DNA of 40,685 nt. Origin: an uncultured Azospirillum sp. (GTDB lineage Bacteria; Pseudomonadota; Alphaproteobacteria; Azospirillales; Azospirillaceae). The notes below the pieces were generated by a model, which worked only from the letters and a program-made list of their open reading frames with translations, ran no database searches and was not told the DNA's origin. How positions within the stretch are numbered: position 1 is the stretch's first letter; each line of letters opens with the position of its first letter. Location: contig NZ_CAMLJP010000051.1 of the NCBI RefSeq assembly GCF_946480385.1, positions 1-40,685 of the forward strand, read 5' to 3'. Positions 8,108-16,481 of this stretch are shown here, piece by piece. The position numbers were made by a program, and so were the translations under genes.

Positions 8108-8173
8108 CCGACCTGGGTTGGAGCCTGGGTGGAGGCTTGTCCCGTCCCTCATCATCGGTCCGCACTGTCCGGG

Positions 8174-8369
8174 CGTCACCAAAGTTCAAACGGCTGGTCG
8201 AGTCGATTCGAGACCCACGGCGTCACCAAAGTTCAAACCTCCGAACCGCTCCTGAACCGCCCGGCGTCACCAAAGTTCAGGAGTCATGCCGAGTCGGTCC
8301 GGCCGGAAGCGTCACCAAAGTTCAAATCCGGGCGGGCCATACCGTCGTCGGGGCGTCACCAAGGTTCAG
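8174..8369 (+). repeat. Iteron cluster 2, five regularly spaced direct copies
   Basis: Five copies, all in the same orientation, start at 8174, 8221, 8265, 8310 and 8354. Steps are 47, 44, 45 and 44 bp, about four helical turns each. Four copies carry the core CGTCACCAAAGTTCA and the last is CGTCACCAAGGTTCAG. The regular phasing places all RepA molecules on one face of the DNA, as expected for an initiator-loading array. Confidence 0.93.
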
Positions 8370-8445
8370 GCGGCCTGCCGTCAGGGAACCGGCCGGCTGC
8401 GGCAGAGTTGTCTTGCCCTAGGGTAGGCCGGGAGGAGGGGGCGAT

Positions 8446-9417
8446 ATGGCGCGGAATGCGATGACGGCATCGGCCGGTAAGACCGAGGAAGGGGAATCGG
8501 GGAAGGTCGTCTTCGCCGCCATCGCCTCCAATCTGACGATCACCGTCACCAAATTCGTCGCGGCAATCTTCACCGGCAGCGCCTCCATGCTGAGCGAAGC
8601 GGTCCATTCCCTGGTCGATACCGGGAACGAGGCGCTGATGCTGGTCGGGCTGAAGCGGTCGAAGAAGCCGCCCGACGAGCGCCATCCCTTCGGCTACGCG
8701 CGCGAACTGTATTTCTGGACCTTCGTCGTGGCGCTGGTGATCTTCGCCGGCGGCGCCGTGGTGTCGATCTATGAGGGGGTGGAGAAGATCCTGCACCCGC
8801 AGCCGGTGGAGTCGCCCTGGATCAACTTCGTCGTGCTGGGCCTCGCCTTCGTGGCGGAGGGGATCAGTTGGACCATCGCCTTGCGCGCTTTCAACGCCAG
8901 CCGCGGCGACGCCGGGGTGATCGAGACGGTCCATGCCAGCAAGGACCCCACCATCTTCATCGTGCTGTTCGAGGATTCGGCCGCCCTGGTCGGCCTCCTC
9001 ATCGCCGCCGCCTGCCTGGCGGCCGACCTGTTGCTGGACCAGCCGGTCTGGGACGGCATCGGTTCGGTCCTGATCGGGCTGGTGCTGGCGCTGACCGCCG
9101 CCTTCCTCGCCTACGAGACGAAGAGCCTGCTGATCGGCGAATCCGCCCGTCCCGACCTCGTGCGCGGGGTGCGCGCCCTGCTGATGGAGGATGCCGCCGT
9201 CGACCGGGTGAACGAGGTGCTGACCATCCATCTCGGTCCGCAGGTGGTGATCGTGACCGTCAGCCTGGATGTGCGGGACGAGGTCAGCGGCGGGCAGGTG
9301 GAGCGGGCGCTGGCCCGCATCGAACGGCGGGTGAAGGAGCGGTTCCCGGAAATCCGCCGAGTCTTCACCGAAGTGCGGGCGGCGGGCTTGAACACTGACT
9401 CCAACAGGAACGGGTGA
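8446..9417 (+). CDS. Cation diffusion facilitator (CDF) family transporter
   Basis: A 323-residue membrane protein with the CDF signature SASMLSEAVHSLVDTGNEALMLVGL (about 45-70), followed by HPFGYARELYFWTFVVAL, then further membrane helices and a short cytoplasmic domain (about 225-310). CDF proteins export Zn, Co, Fe or Mn in exchange for protons. In the usual HxxxD/DxxxD metal site, the first helix here reads HSLVD (about 54-58) and a second acidic site is present in FEDSAALVGLL. The ATG has a strong GGAGGAGGGG site. The ZIP-family gene follows with overlapping or near-overlapping ends, so an efflux and an uptake-type metal transporter are probably co-transcribed. The metal cannot be fixed from sequence alone. 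Confidence 0.9.
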   Translation: MARNAMTASAGKTEEGESGKVVFAAIASNLTITVTKFVAAIFTGSASMLSEAVHSLVDTGNEALMLVGLKRSKKPPDERHPFGYARELYFWTFVVALVIFAGGAVVSIYEGVEKILHPQPVESPWINFVVLGLAFVAEGISWTIALRAFNASRGDAGVIETVHASKDPTIFIVLFEDSAALVGLLIAAACLAADLLLDQPVWDGIGSVLIGLVLALTAAFLAYETKSLLIGESARPDLVRGVRALLMEDAAVDRVNEVLTIHLGPQVVIVTVSLDVRDEVSGGQVERALARIERRVKERFPEIRRVFTEVRAAGLNTDSNRNG

Positions 9418-9422
9418 GACCC

Positions 9423-10178
9423 ATGCCACTGTCGATTCAAGCGGGCCTGTGGGGCCTGCTCAGCGGTTCGGCCCTTCTGCTGGGGGCGGGGGCGGCCTGG
9501 GTCGCCAACATTCCGCAGCGCGTGATCGCCGCGGTGATGGCCTTCGGCAGCGGCGTCCTGATCTCCGCCCTGTCCTTCGAGCTGATGGAGGAGGCGATCC
9601 AGCGCGGAGGCTTCATTGCCACCGCGCTCGGTTTCCTCGGCGGGGCGCTGGTCTACACGCTCGCCAACGTCGCCGTCTCCAAGGCCGGCGGCAAGCACCG
9701 CAAGCGGTCGGGCGGGCAGCAGAAGGCGTCGGACTCCGGTGGCGACAACGGGCTGGCCATCGCCATCGGCGCCCTGCTGGACGGCATCCCGGAATCCATT
9801 GTCATCGGCGTCAGCCTGATCGAAGGCGGGGCGGTCAGCATGGTCGCGGTCATCGCCGTCTTCCTCTCCAACGTGCCGGAAGGGCTGTCGAGCGCGGCGG
9901 GCATGCGCAAGGCCGGCAAATCCGTCGCCTATATCTTCGGGCTGTGGGCCGGCATCGCCCTGATCTCCGGACTGGCGGCGTGGCTCGGCTATGTGGTGTT
10001 CGCCGGGCTGGGCGACGCCGTGGTCGCGGCGACCCAGGCGGTGGCGGCCGGCGCCATCCTGGCGATGATCGCCGACACCATGATCCCGGAAGCCTTCGAG
10101 GCGACCCATGATTATGCCGGCTTCATCACCGTCGCCGGATTCCTCGCCGCCTTCACCCTATCCAAGATGGGCGAGTGA
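9423..10178 (+). CDS. ZIP-family metal transporter
   Basis: An about 251-residue membrane protein with the ZIP pattern: GSGVLISALSFELMEEA in the early helices, a charged loop rich in Lys, Gly and Ser (about 85-110), then the metal-path helices IAIGALLDGIPESIVIGVSL and FLSNVPEGLSSAAGM. The DGIPES and NVPEG motifs correspond to the HNxPEG and HExPHE-like metal sites, with His replaced by Asp or Ser, which suggests altered metal choice. The ATG at 9423 is five bases beyond the CDF stop. A GTG at 9414 that overlaps the CDF stop is an alternative that adds three residues. It is coupled to the CDF gene; both lie between the origin and parAB. Confidence 0.85.
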   Translation: MPLSIQAGLWGLLSGSALLLGAGAAWVANIPQRVIAAVMAFGSGVLISALSFELMEEAIQRGGFIATALGFLGGALVYTLANVAVSKAGGKHRKRSGGQQKASDSGGDNGLAIAIGALLDGIPESIVIGVSLIEGGAVSMVAVIAVFLSNVPEGLSSAAGMRKAGKSVAYIFGLWAGIALISGLAAWLGYVVFAGLGDAVVAATQAVAAGAILAMIADTMIPEAFEATHDYAGFITVAGFLAAFTLSKMGE

Positions 10179-10212
10179 GGGCGTTTGTTGTGGCAACTCC
10201 GCGCAGGCTCCA

Positions 10213-10241
10213 TTGACAAAGTTCCGGCAACTTGCTCAGAC
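10213..10241 (+). promoter_or_regulatory. Possible promoter of parAB
   Basis: A perfect TTGACA at 10213-10218 is followed after 17 bases by TCAGAC, a poor -10. It lies 50-80 bases upstream of the parA start in the only sizeable gap before the operon. The small inverted repeat GTTGTGGCAAC nearby (about 10187-10197) could be a ParA or ParB operator. This is suggestive only. Confidence 0.35.
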
Positions 10242-10291
10242 TCCGCGCGGCCGTATCCATGGGCCGCCGGAGTCGAGGGGGAGTTATCGGA

Positions 10292-11317
10292 ATGCTGTCG
10301 ACGAGGGGTGGGGGCGGGGGCGACGACATGCGCCAGCTGCGCGAGCGGCGCGGCGAGAACCAGACGCAGTTCGCCGAATGGCTGAACGCGCAGCTTGGCC
10401 GCAGCTACACCAAGGCGCGGATCAGCCGCTGGGAAAGCGGGGCGGAGCGGATCCCGCAGCAGCTGGTCGATTTCCTGACTCGCCACAAGGCGGACGAGCG
10501 GCCCCGCTCCGCAACCTATCTGGCCGTCGCCAACCAGAAGGGCGGCGTCGGCAAGACCGCCACCGCCGTCAACCTCGCCTATGCCCTGACGGAGGGCGGG
10601 GCGCGGGTTCTGCTGATCGACTGCGATTCGCAGAGCAATGCCACCGTCCATGTCGGTATCGGCAACGCCGCCATCGTCGCTTTGGAGCAGCAGCGCAAGA
10701 CACTCTATTATGTGCTGCGCTCGGAAGAGCCGCTGACCTCGGTCATCATGCCGACGGCGGAGCGCGGGCTGGATCTGGCCCCGGCCGGGCTGTCGCTGGC
10801 CGACGCCGACGTGGAGCTGGCGGCGGACTCCACCGGCGGGCTGATCCTGCGGGAGAAGCTGGACGAGGTGCGCCACGCCTATGATTTCGTGGTGATGGAC
10901 TGCGCCCCCAACCTGGGGCTGGTCACCGCCAACGCGCTGTCGGCGGCGGAGCTGGTGGTGGTGCCGGTGCAGACGGAAGCGCTGGCCCTGCTGGGCGTCA
11001 AGCGGCTGGTCGACACCATCGGCCGCATCCGCCGACGGGTGAACCCGTCCTTGCGCATCGCCGGCATCATCCCGACCATGTACAACGACCGGCTGACCCA
11101 GGACCGCGCGACCCTGCAGGAACTGCACGAATCCTATGCCGATCAGGTGCCGGTCTTCGCCCCCATCCCGCGCGCCACGGTCTACGGCAAGGCCGCCGCC
11201 GCCGGCATGATCACGCTGGCCGGCGATCCCAAGGCGCCGGGGGCCGAGACCTTCCGCGAGGTGGCGCGCCAGATCCGCGCCTATGCCCAGACCCGGGAGA
11301 CGGCCCATGTCGCGTAA
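10292..11317 (+). CDS. parA: Partition ATPase ParA with N-terminal helix-turn-helix
   Basis: A 341-residue type Ia ParA. Residues about 12-65 form an XRE-like helix-turn-helix (MRQLRERRGENQTQFAEWLN...KARISRWESGAERIP). The deviant Walker A motif KGGVGKTAT lies at about 83-91, LLIDCDSQSNAT is the A-prime motif, and FVVMDCAPNLGLVTANAL is Walker B. ParA moves ParB-parS complexes apart before division, and proteins with this N-terminal domain usually repress their own operon. The ATG at 10292 follows GAGGGGGAG. parB begins 10 bases inside its 3' end. The pair lies 2.7 kb from repA, with metal transporters in between. Confidence 0.93.
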   Translation: MLSTRGGGGGDDMRQLRERRGENQTQFAEWLNAQLGRSYTKARISRWESGAERIPQQLVDFLTRHKADERPRSATYLAVANQKGGVGKTATAVNLAYALTEGGARVLLIDCDSQSNATVHVGIGNAAIVALEQQRKTLYYVLRSEEPLTSVIMPTAERGLDLAPAGLSLADADVELAADSTGGLILREKLDEVRHAYDFVVMDCAPNLGLVTANALSAAELVVVPVQTEALALLGVKRLVDTIGRIRRRVNPSLRIAGIIPTMYNDRLTQDRATLQELHESYADQVPVFAPIPRATVYGKAAAAGMITLAGDPKAPGAETFREVARQIRAYAQTRETAHVA

Positions 11318-12206
11318 GTTCGAACGCAAGACCCGCGAACTGCTGGGCACCGCGGCGGAACCGGCGGGTGCCATGGCGGGCGGGCTGACGGTGGGCAGCG
11401 ATCGGCTGTTCGGCACCTCGGCCGGCTTCCCGCATGTGGTGGAGCTTGACCTCGCCCGCGTCCACCGCAACCCCGACCAGCCACGCCGCCACTTCGACGA
11501 GGCGGAGCTGCGCAGCCTCGCCTCCTCGATCGAGCGGCACGGGCTTCAGAACCCGATCCTGGTCCACCCCCTGCCGCAGGGCGAGTATCTGCTGATCGGC
11601 GGCGAGCGCCGGGTGCGCGCGCATGAGATGCTGGGCCGCAAGACGGTCTTCGCCATCCTGACCTCCGGCGATCCGGACGAGATCGGGCTGATCGACAATG
11701 TCCAGCGCGTCGACCTGAACGCGGTGGAATATGCGGCGGCGCTGGCCCGCCTGATCGACAAGCACGGCTATACCCATGACGAGTTGGCCGCCGTGGTCGG
11801 GCGCGACCGCACCGACGTGACCAAGCTGCTGGCGATCATGGGCCTGCCGGCGGAGATGCGGGAGGAGTATGCGACGCAGTTCGCCCATGTCTCCCGCTCG
11901 GTGATGATAGAGATCGCCGCCGCGCCGGCCGAACTGCATGCCCGGCTGTGGGAGCGCGCCAAGGAGGGCGCCAGCGTCAAGGCGGTGCGGCAGGCCAAGC
12001 GCGACCATGCCCAGGGGGGCGCTGATGCTGTTCCGCAGGAACCGGATGCGAAGGAGGCGATGCGAACCTTGCAGGCCAGCGTGAAGCGCATCCTGCGCGA
12101 CGTAGCCGTGGTGCGCGAACAGCGCCGCTACCTCGACCCCGACAACCGTGACCGGCTGATGCAGCTGCGGGCGGAGATCGACGCCATCCTGGAGGGGAGC
12201 GTTTAA
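11307..12206 (+). CDS. parB: Partition protein ParB
   Basis: A 299-residue centromere-binding protein. The ParB/Srx nuclease-like domain (about 45-135) contains NPDQPRRHFDEAELRSLASSI and the CTP-binding GERR motif in LLIGGERRVRAHE. A helix-turn-helix region follows (LIDKHGYTHDELAAVVGRDRTDVTKLLAIM, about 150-180), and the C-terminal part is a helical dimerisation region. It overlaps the end of parA by 11 bases, so the two are translated together. A parS site could not be identified by eye. A strong hairpin with a T-run at 12361-12398 would end the transcript. Confidence 0.92.
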   Translation: MSRKFERKTRELLGTAAEPAGAMAGGLTVGSDRLFGTSAGFPHVVELDLARVHRNPDQPRRHFDEAELRSLASSIERHGLQNPILVHPLPQGEYLLIGGERRVRAHEMLGRKTVFAILTSGDPDEIGLIDNVQRVDLNAVEYAAALARLIDKHGYTHDELAAVVGRDRTDVTKLLAIMGLPAEMREEYATQFAHVSRSVMIEIAAAPAELHARLWERAKEGASVKAVRQAKRDHAQGGADAVPQEPDAKEAMRTLQASVKRILRDVAVVREQRRYLDPDNRDRLMQLRAEIDAILEGSV

Positions 12207-12360
12207 CACCACCCTGCCAATCTTACGTCTGAGAGAGGCTTGTCGGTTGCAGGTAGCCCCTCTCCCCCATAGGCGCTAACTTCCAGGTTCGTTTGCTGTC
12301 GAAGCCAAGCACATCCCTTATCGACCGTCATCCCCGCCTTCGAGCCTGTGAAGAAATCGA

Positions 12361-12399
12361 ACGCCTATCGGAATCCTCTGCTCCGATAGGCGTCCACTT
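12361..12399 (+). terminator. Intrinsic terminator after parB
   Basis: ACGCCTATCGGA pairs perfectly with TCCGATAGGCGT (12382-12393) across nine bases, followed by CCACTTTTTCC. It has the shape of a rho-independent terminator read rightward from parAB. It lies inside the MITE-like element, so the element may bring its own terminator. Confidence 0.65.
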
Positions 12400-12407
12400 T
12401 TTCCGCT

Positions 12408-12492
12408 CGTCATCCCCGCGGAGGCGGGGATCCAGGCTGATCGGCAGATAAACCTTTGGAAAGCCTGGATTCCCGCCTCCGCGGGGATGACG
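12408..12492. repeat. 85-bp interspersed inverted repeat (copy B)
   Basis: Same ends as copy A at 8023-8107: it starts CGTCATCCCCGCG and finishes CGCGGGGATGACG, with arms GGCGGGGATCCAG and CTGGATTCCCGCC. Both copies are exactly 85 bp although the middle differs. Half-copies lie at 12328-12340 (CGTCATCCCCGCC) and about 12583-12595 (CGCGGGGATGACG). Confidence 0.82.
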
Positions 12493-12653
12493 GCCGAAGG
12501 ACGCTTGCGATGAGTTCCGAAGGGAGGCGATTGAAACTTCAGGCGTCTCTCAGCGACTGCTCGATTCCCTCACAAACTCCTTCGCGGGGATGACGCCGAA
12601 AGAAGTGTAGACCCATTGGAAAGTGGGAAAAGTCCTGGAAGTTAGCGCCTATG

Positions 12654-13035
12654 GCCCCTCTCCCCTGGGGAGAGCAACCGTGTAGTTGTTTGAACCGCGG
12701 GTGCTCGCAGTCAAGGCTCGGGCTTGCGCCCGCCCGCCGGGCGGCGGAGGCCTTGACAGTTCCATGCCCGCGGTTCGTCGGCTTTGCAAGCCGGCGGCGG
12801 CGAGCGCCGACCGTCGGCCTCTCAGTCGTCTGCTCACATCAGGTCTTGCCGTGAATCAGCCTGGCGTTGAGGCGCACGATCGGTTTTCGCATCAGGCGGT
12901 CAGAGCAAGCTTCAGCGCCGGTTCGACCAGGGCTTTGGTCTCGGCCGGAAGCCGGCGCCTTAATCACGTCCCTCCGCGATTATGGGGCCGGACCCCAACG
13001 ATTTCACCATCGGCCTCTGAACCGGAGCAAGACGA
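12654..13035. other. Gene-free stretch with imperfect long hairpin
   Basis: No credible gene. GAACCGCGGG...GTCAAGGC (12692-12718) pairs imperfectly with GCCTTGAC...CCCGCGGTTC (about 12750-12777) around a G+C-rich centre, forming a long possible stem. Plus-strand frames across the region (for example 12686-13102) have arginine- and serine-rich composition typical of shadow frames and no domain. The stretch separates the replication module from the AT-richer defence island. Confidence 0.55.
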
Positions 13036-15436
13036 TTACCGGGACATGAACATTTCTTCAGCTTTGAGCTTTACACTCTTTGCGGGGAGCCACAGCTCAT
13101 AGTGTCGCGGCCGGTTCTTGGTCGCATCCTTGTAGAGGATGCTGAGATCCTGCAGCTTTACCTCCGGATCTGCTACAATGCCGTTGATCTCGTCGACGAT
13201 TTTCGGCGCGTCGTTGGCGCATTCTTGAGGAGTGAAGCAGCGGAGTACGGCCTCCGGGGGGGCTTCGGGACTACTTCGATGCCGGGGACGATGATCTTCG
13301 AGCCACCCACGGATCTCTGCTCCAGCCTGAGTTCCAACTGACGGGCCACTTCCCGCGCACCGTCTGGAATCTGGATATAGACGCGCGGCGGCAAGCTGGA
13401 AGTTGGTCCGGACGGCGTCGGCTGCGGATCCTGGGCAGCGGTCTTGGCAGTATCCGCCAATTGACCCGCCTGTTGGGCGATAGAACTCACCGCAAGATTG
13501 ATTTCCTGGGACTTATTTTCGAACGCCTTTACTTGGCCCGGATGGGCGGCCGGTTTGGGCACGATAGTGGCCCTCAGATTGGCCAAATCCGACTGCACCG
13601 AGGCAAGCAGCCTATTGGCTTCCTCCGCGGTCTCCTCCGCCCTGTCCCGAAGGTCGATAAGGTTTTCGCGTTCGGCCGTTGCCTCGGCTTGGTGGTTGTG
13701 ATTACGATTAATTTCAAGTAATAGTTGTTGCGTTGCTGTCTGCAGCTCTGTGTTTTCCATCCAATAGTAATATAGCGCCACTATAGCAATCACAAAAAGC
13801 ACAGAAAGAAAAATTAAGCTAAAAATTTTATTCTTTTTACTGCTTTCTGCGCGAAGCCGAGTTTCGCTTTTTCCTCCTGCCAGCGGTCGTAACTGGCTGC
13901 CATCAGCTTCTCGACATCCGCCCATTCGGCATCTTCTTTGGAATGGCCGCTTCCCTTTAGCCGTGCGCCTGTATCGTTCTGCCGGATACAATAGCGTGCT
14001 GCCCATGCGCGACGCTTGCCGATATCCTCGTACCATGCCCACCACTGCGCAGTGGTCCCGGGATCAAGGCACGCGGACTGATCGCGAATAAACGCCTGAG
14101 CCTGCACGGCCAGCGCACGCCAGATAAGGCCATCCTGGAATTCCCGATGCATCCATCCACGCGGCTTTCCGGACTTGGCGTCGGGCTTCGGATCGGAGAT
14201 GCGCCGCCAGGAGCGGATCAGCGCTTCGTGGCTGATGTCGACCTCTGTATCGTCGGTCAGCGGCTCAGGCGGCTGAAGCACCAGGAAATTGCAGCCGGGG
14301 GCGCTGAACGCCTCGACAACCTGTGCCACCTTGATCCTGTCCATCCCCGCCACGGCAACCAGTTCTCCGAAGCGGCGTGGCCGCCGGATACCCCTACCCT
14401 CGCTGTCCTGGTCGATCAGGCTGCGGAACACCCACTCTGTGGCGCTTTTGAGGTGATGATCGCGCTTGCACAGCGCTGTCAGCACTTTTTCCGCGTGTTG
14501 CGAAAGGGCTCCTTCGCGTCCCCAGACATTGTCGAAATCCTCGAGAGTCACCGTCCAGCGGCCCGTTCCGCCGCTCCGCCTGCGGGCGCGGCGGAATGCC
14601 CGCATGAGAGTGTGCTGCAGGATTGGAAGAGCGTCTTCGCCGCGCCGGGCCATGCCGATAAGACGGTCGCCCACGGTGGCTTCCACCGTCCCACCGAACA
14701 ACTGCCCGGGTTCGTGAATGGCACGCAGCAGCGCGAAATTATCCATCCGCGGCAAAAGGTACTGGCAGCGGTTGACAGTCTCGGCGAAGCCATCGAAGCG
14801 CGCGCATTCGCCGAGATAGTCCGACCGCAGGGTAAGAATCAAGAAGACGTTCTGCGCCGCCGTCCCATCGGGAGCGGCAGCCCCTTGCAAAATTTCGATG
14901 AAGAGTTGAGCTTTTTCACGGCTCACGTCCTTCGCCCAGCGGAAGAGCTCCTCGAACTGATCCACGAGTATGCACAAGCTGCCGCCGCCAGTCTGTTCCA
15001 GCGCCGCTTCAATGTCGTCGAGCACGCTGCGTCCGAAGGCCAGCCGGTCGTGCCAAGCCGATATCAGGTTTAGGTTTTCGGTCGCTTCCATTTTGGGCGG
15101 CGGACATGCCAACACCTTTGCGAGCGCCATCGCGAGATTGCGTAGTGGTCCACCGCTTGGACGTATGATGGCTTTCCTCCACCGTCTCCCATTGCGCGCG
15201 TGCTCAATGCTGAGGCTGGGGAACACGCCGGCGCGGATCAGAGAGGATTTGCCACATCCCGAGGCGCCGTGTACGGCAATGAGATGGTGCTTTGACAGAC
15301 GGTCGATCACATCGTCAGTCATAACTTCGCGGCCGAAGAAGATTGCCCACTCGTCCTGCTCGAACGGACGCAAACCTGGGTATGGTTCAGAGGGCAGGTC
15401 TGCCGTGACATCCACTTCAATCAACGGGTTGCTCAT
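13036..15436 (-). pseudogene. nSTAND ATPase with membrane anchor and C-terminal domain, frame broken twice
   Basis: The first frame (15436-13814) has an nSTAND1-type P-loop ATPase: YPGLRPFEQDEW and FFGRE, Walker A GASGCGKSS (about 57-65), Walker B ILVDQFEELF, and the late VDISHEALIRSW. It stops after 540 residues. A second frame, reached by a -1 shift at A5 (13868-13872), continues with a membrane helix (IFSLIFLSVLFVIAIVALYYYW), a coiled coil and part of an alpha/beta domain (RVYIQIPDGAREVARQL). A further -1 shift at a run of seven C (minus strand, 13256-13262) opens the true end, with APKIVDEINGIVADPEVKLQDL and HYELWLPAKS, to a TAA at 13036. Restoring one base at each run gives a single 800-residue protein. 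Causes may be sequencing error, decay, or programmed slippage; AGGAGG directly precedes the A5 run. The start overlaps the TIR gene by 20 bases. Base composition is lower in GC than neighbours. Confidence 0.8.
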
Positions 15437-16481
15437 GGGGCACCGTCGCCGCGGTCGGTGCCGATGCCAAGTTCCGATATAACCCGGTCCGGCCCCAATC
15501 GGGTAAGCTCGTTTCCACTCGGGGCACCTGATAGGTGTCTGCGATGGGCAACGGACCGCCGACTTTGTCGACGATCACCCAGGGGAGATTCACCCGCTCT
15601 TTCTGATGCAGTCGCTGGCGATCCTTGAAGGCGGACATGACCTGAATGCGCAGCGTGTTTTCGTTCCGAGCCCGGAGAAGAACCATCCCGTCACATTGTG
15701 CGTACTCCAGCAAACGTTGATCGCGCAAAGTGTGTAAGGGGGAGGCGTTTCCGCTGCTCGTCGGCAGGCTTTCTGGATTGACGATGGCGTGATTCATCAG
15801 TGTCGTACGAACGGCTGTCCAGGGATCTATGTCCTCTGGATCAGCCTGCAAATACAGGACGACGTCATTCGGTGGCTTCTGCCTCTCTTGGTAGTCACGC
15901 CGAGCCTGAGTTCTGCGATGAATTTCCCTGAGCTTTTCCTTGATTTCGATGAACGTGCTTCGGGTGGTCTCCGTCAGTGTCGGATCCGAGTGATTCATGA
16001 TTCCTATAGGCAACTCGGTCGCATCGTCCACGTAGTCGCGGTAGAAGACCGGTTTACCCATCCGATCTTTCAGTTCCTCGGGCCAATCGGTATCGGGGAC
16101 CGGCCCGAGCAGGAGCACGACGCAGTGCTGCGCCAAATTGCGTCCGTCCTTCCTGGTTTGGTCGAAGAAACATGCAAGTTCCTCTCGGCACCAGGTACTT
16201 GTCACGTAATAGGGACTCATCATGATCAGCATCACGGCAGATCGTCGGATTCTGTCCTGAAAAACATCGGACAGATGCTCACCGGAGCGGAGGTGGTCCT
16301 GGTCCAGAGAGTCTTGGAATTGTAAATTCGGATTTTTGTTGAGCACAGAGGCAAGCTGCATTCTTAGCGTACGCGCTACGTGCTGACTCCAATTCATCAG
16401 GAGCGGCGCTCCAGTTTCCTTCTCGGCCCGGGCATAGCTTACAAAGACATCGTACTCGTACGGCTCTCCGACGTAAGACAC
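15417..16481 (-). CDS. TIR-domain protein, predicted NAD-cleaving defence effector
   Basis: With the GTG at 16481 this has 354 residues. The TIR domain (about 8-150) begins YEYDVFVSYARAEKE and keeps STWCREEL, whose second Glu (about 101) is at the position of the catalytic glutamate of NAD-hydrolysing TIRs. A second alpha/beta domain follows (about 205-300: DVVLYLQADPEDIDPW, LLEYAQCDGMVLLRA), which looks like a TIR-like or nucleotide-sensor fold but was not recognised. The GTG at 16481 has a run of eight G just upstream; another GTG at 16562 would add 27 residues. The stop overlaps the start of the nSTAND ATPase, so the two are one operon. This suggests a sensor ATPase that triggers TIR-driven NAD loss on infection. 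The partner frame breaks raise doubt that the system is active. Confidence 0.85.
   Translation of the reverse strand: MSYVGEPYEYDVFVSYARAEKETGAPLLMNWSQHVARTLRMQLASVLNKNPNLQFQDSLDQDHLRSGEHLSDVFQDRIRRSAVMLIMMSPYYVTSTWCREELACFFDQTRKDGRNLAQHCVVLLLGPVPDTDWPEELKDRMGKPVFYRDYVDDATELPIGIMNHSDPTLTETTRSTFIEIKEKLREIHRRTQARRDYQERQKPPNDVVLYLQADPEDIDPWTAVRTTLMNHAIVNPESLPTSSGNASPLHTLRDQRLLEYAQCDGMVLLRARNENTLRIQVMSAFKDRQRLHQKERVNLPWVIVDKVGGPLPIADTYQVPRVETSLPDWGRTGLYRNLASAPTAATVPHEQPVD

Larger units (their letters stand above)
7560..8445. other. Origin of replication (oriV) region
   Basis: An 886-base gene-free stretch between repA and the CDF gene, carrying eleven iterons in two clusters. An AT-rich segment at about 7688-7724 lies between two oppositely oriented iterons and is the best candidate for the DNA-unwinding element. 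A possible DnaA-box-like TGTGGACGA (7814-7822, 7 of 9 against TGTGGATAA) lies in the first cluster. An 85-bp interspersed repeat splits the two clusters. Plus-strand open frames here are produced by the repeats and are not credible genes. Confidence 0.85.
12268..12653. mobile_element. 386-bp MITE-like element with 20-bp perfect terminal inverted repeats
   Basis: The ends are CATAGGCGCTAACTTCCAGG (12268-12287) and its exact reverse complement (12634-12653). Immediately outside both ends is the same 12-base direct repeat GCCCCTCTCCCC (12256-12267 and 12654-12665), as a target duplication would look. The right flank continues TGGGGAGAG, so the original target was probably a C-rich/G-rich hairpin. 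No transposase frame fits inside. The interior holds a terminator-like hairpin, an 85-bp REP copy and REP half-copies. The 12-bp duplication is long for known transposases and part of it may be chance, since CCCCTCTCCCC is a common motif in this DNA. Confidence 0.6.

Noticed and set aside
7705..8464. Several plus-strand frames across the origin
   Set aside because: Their codons are the iterons themselves (repeated SPKF- and VTKVQ-like peptides); this is repeat DNA, not a gene.
8544..8560. CGTCACCAAATTCG inside the CDF gene resembles the iteron
   Set aside because: It diverges in the GTTCA half that all accepted copies share, and it codes for a conserved part of the transporter; treated as chance.
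12686..13102. Plus-strand frame of 138 codons after the MITE-like element
   Set aside because: Arg/Ser/Pro-rich with no domain, runs through a long inverted repeat and into the real 3' end of the nSTAND gene on the other strand; no ribosome site.
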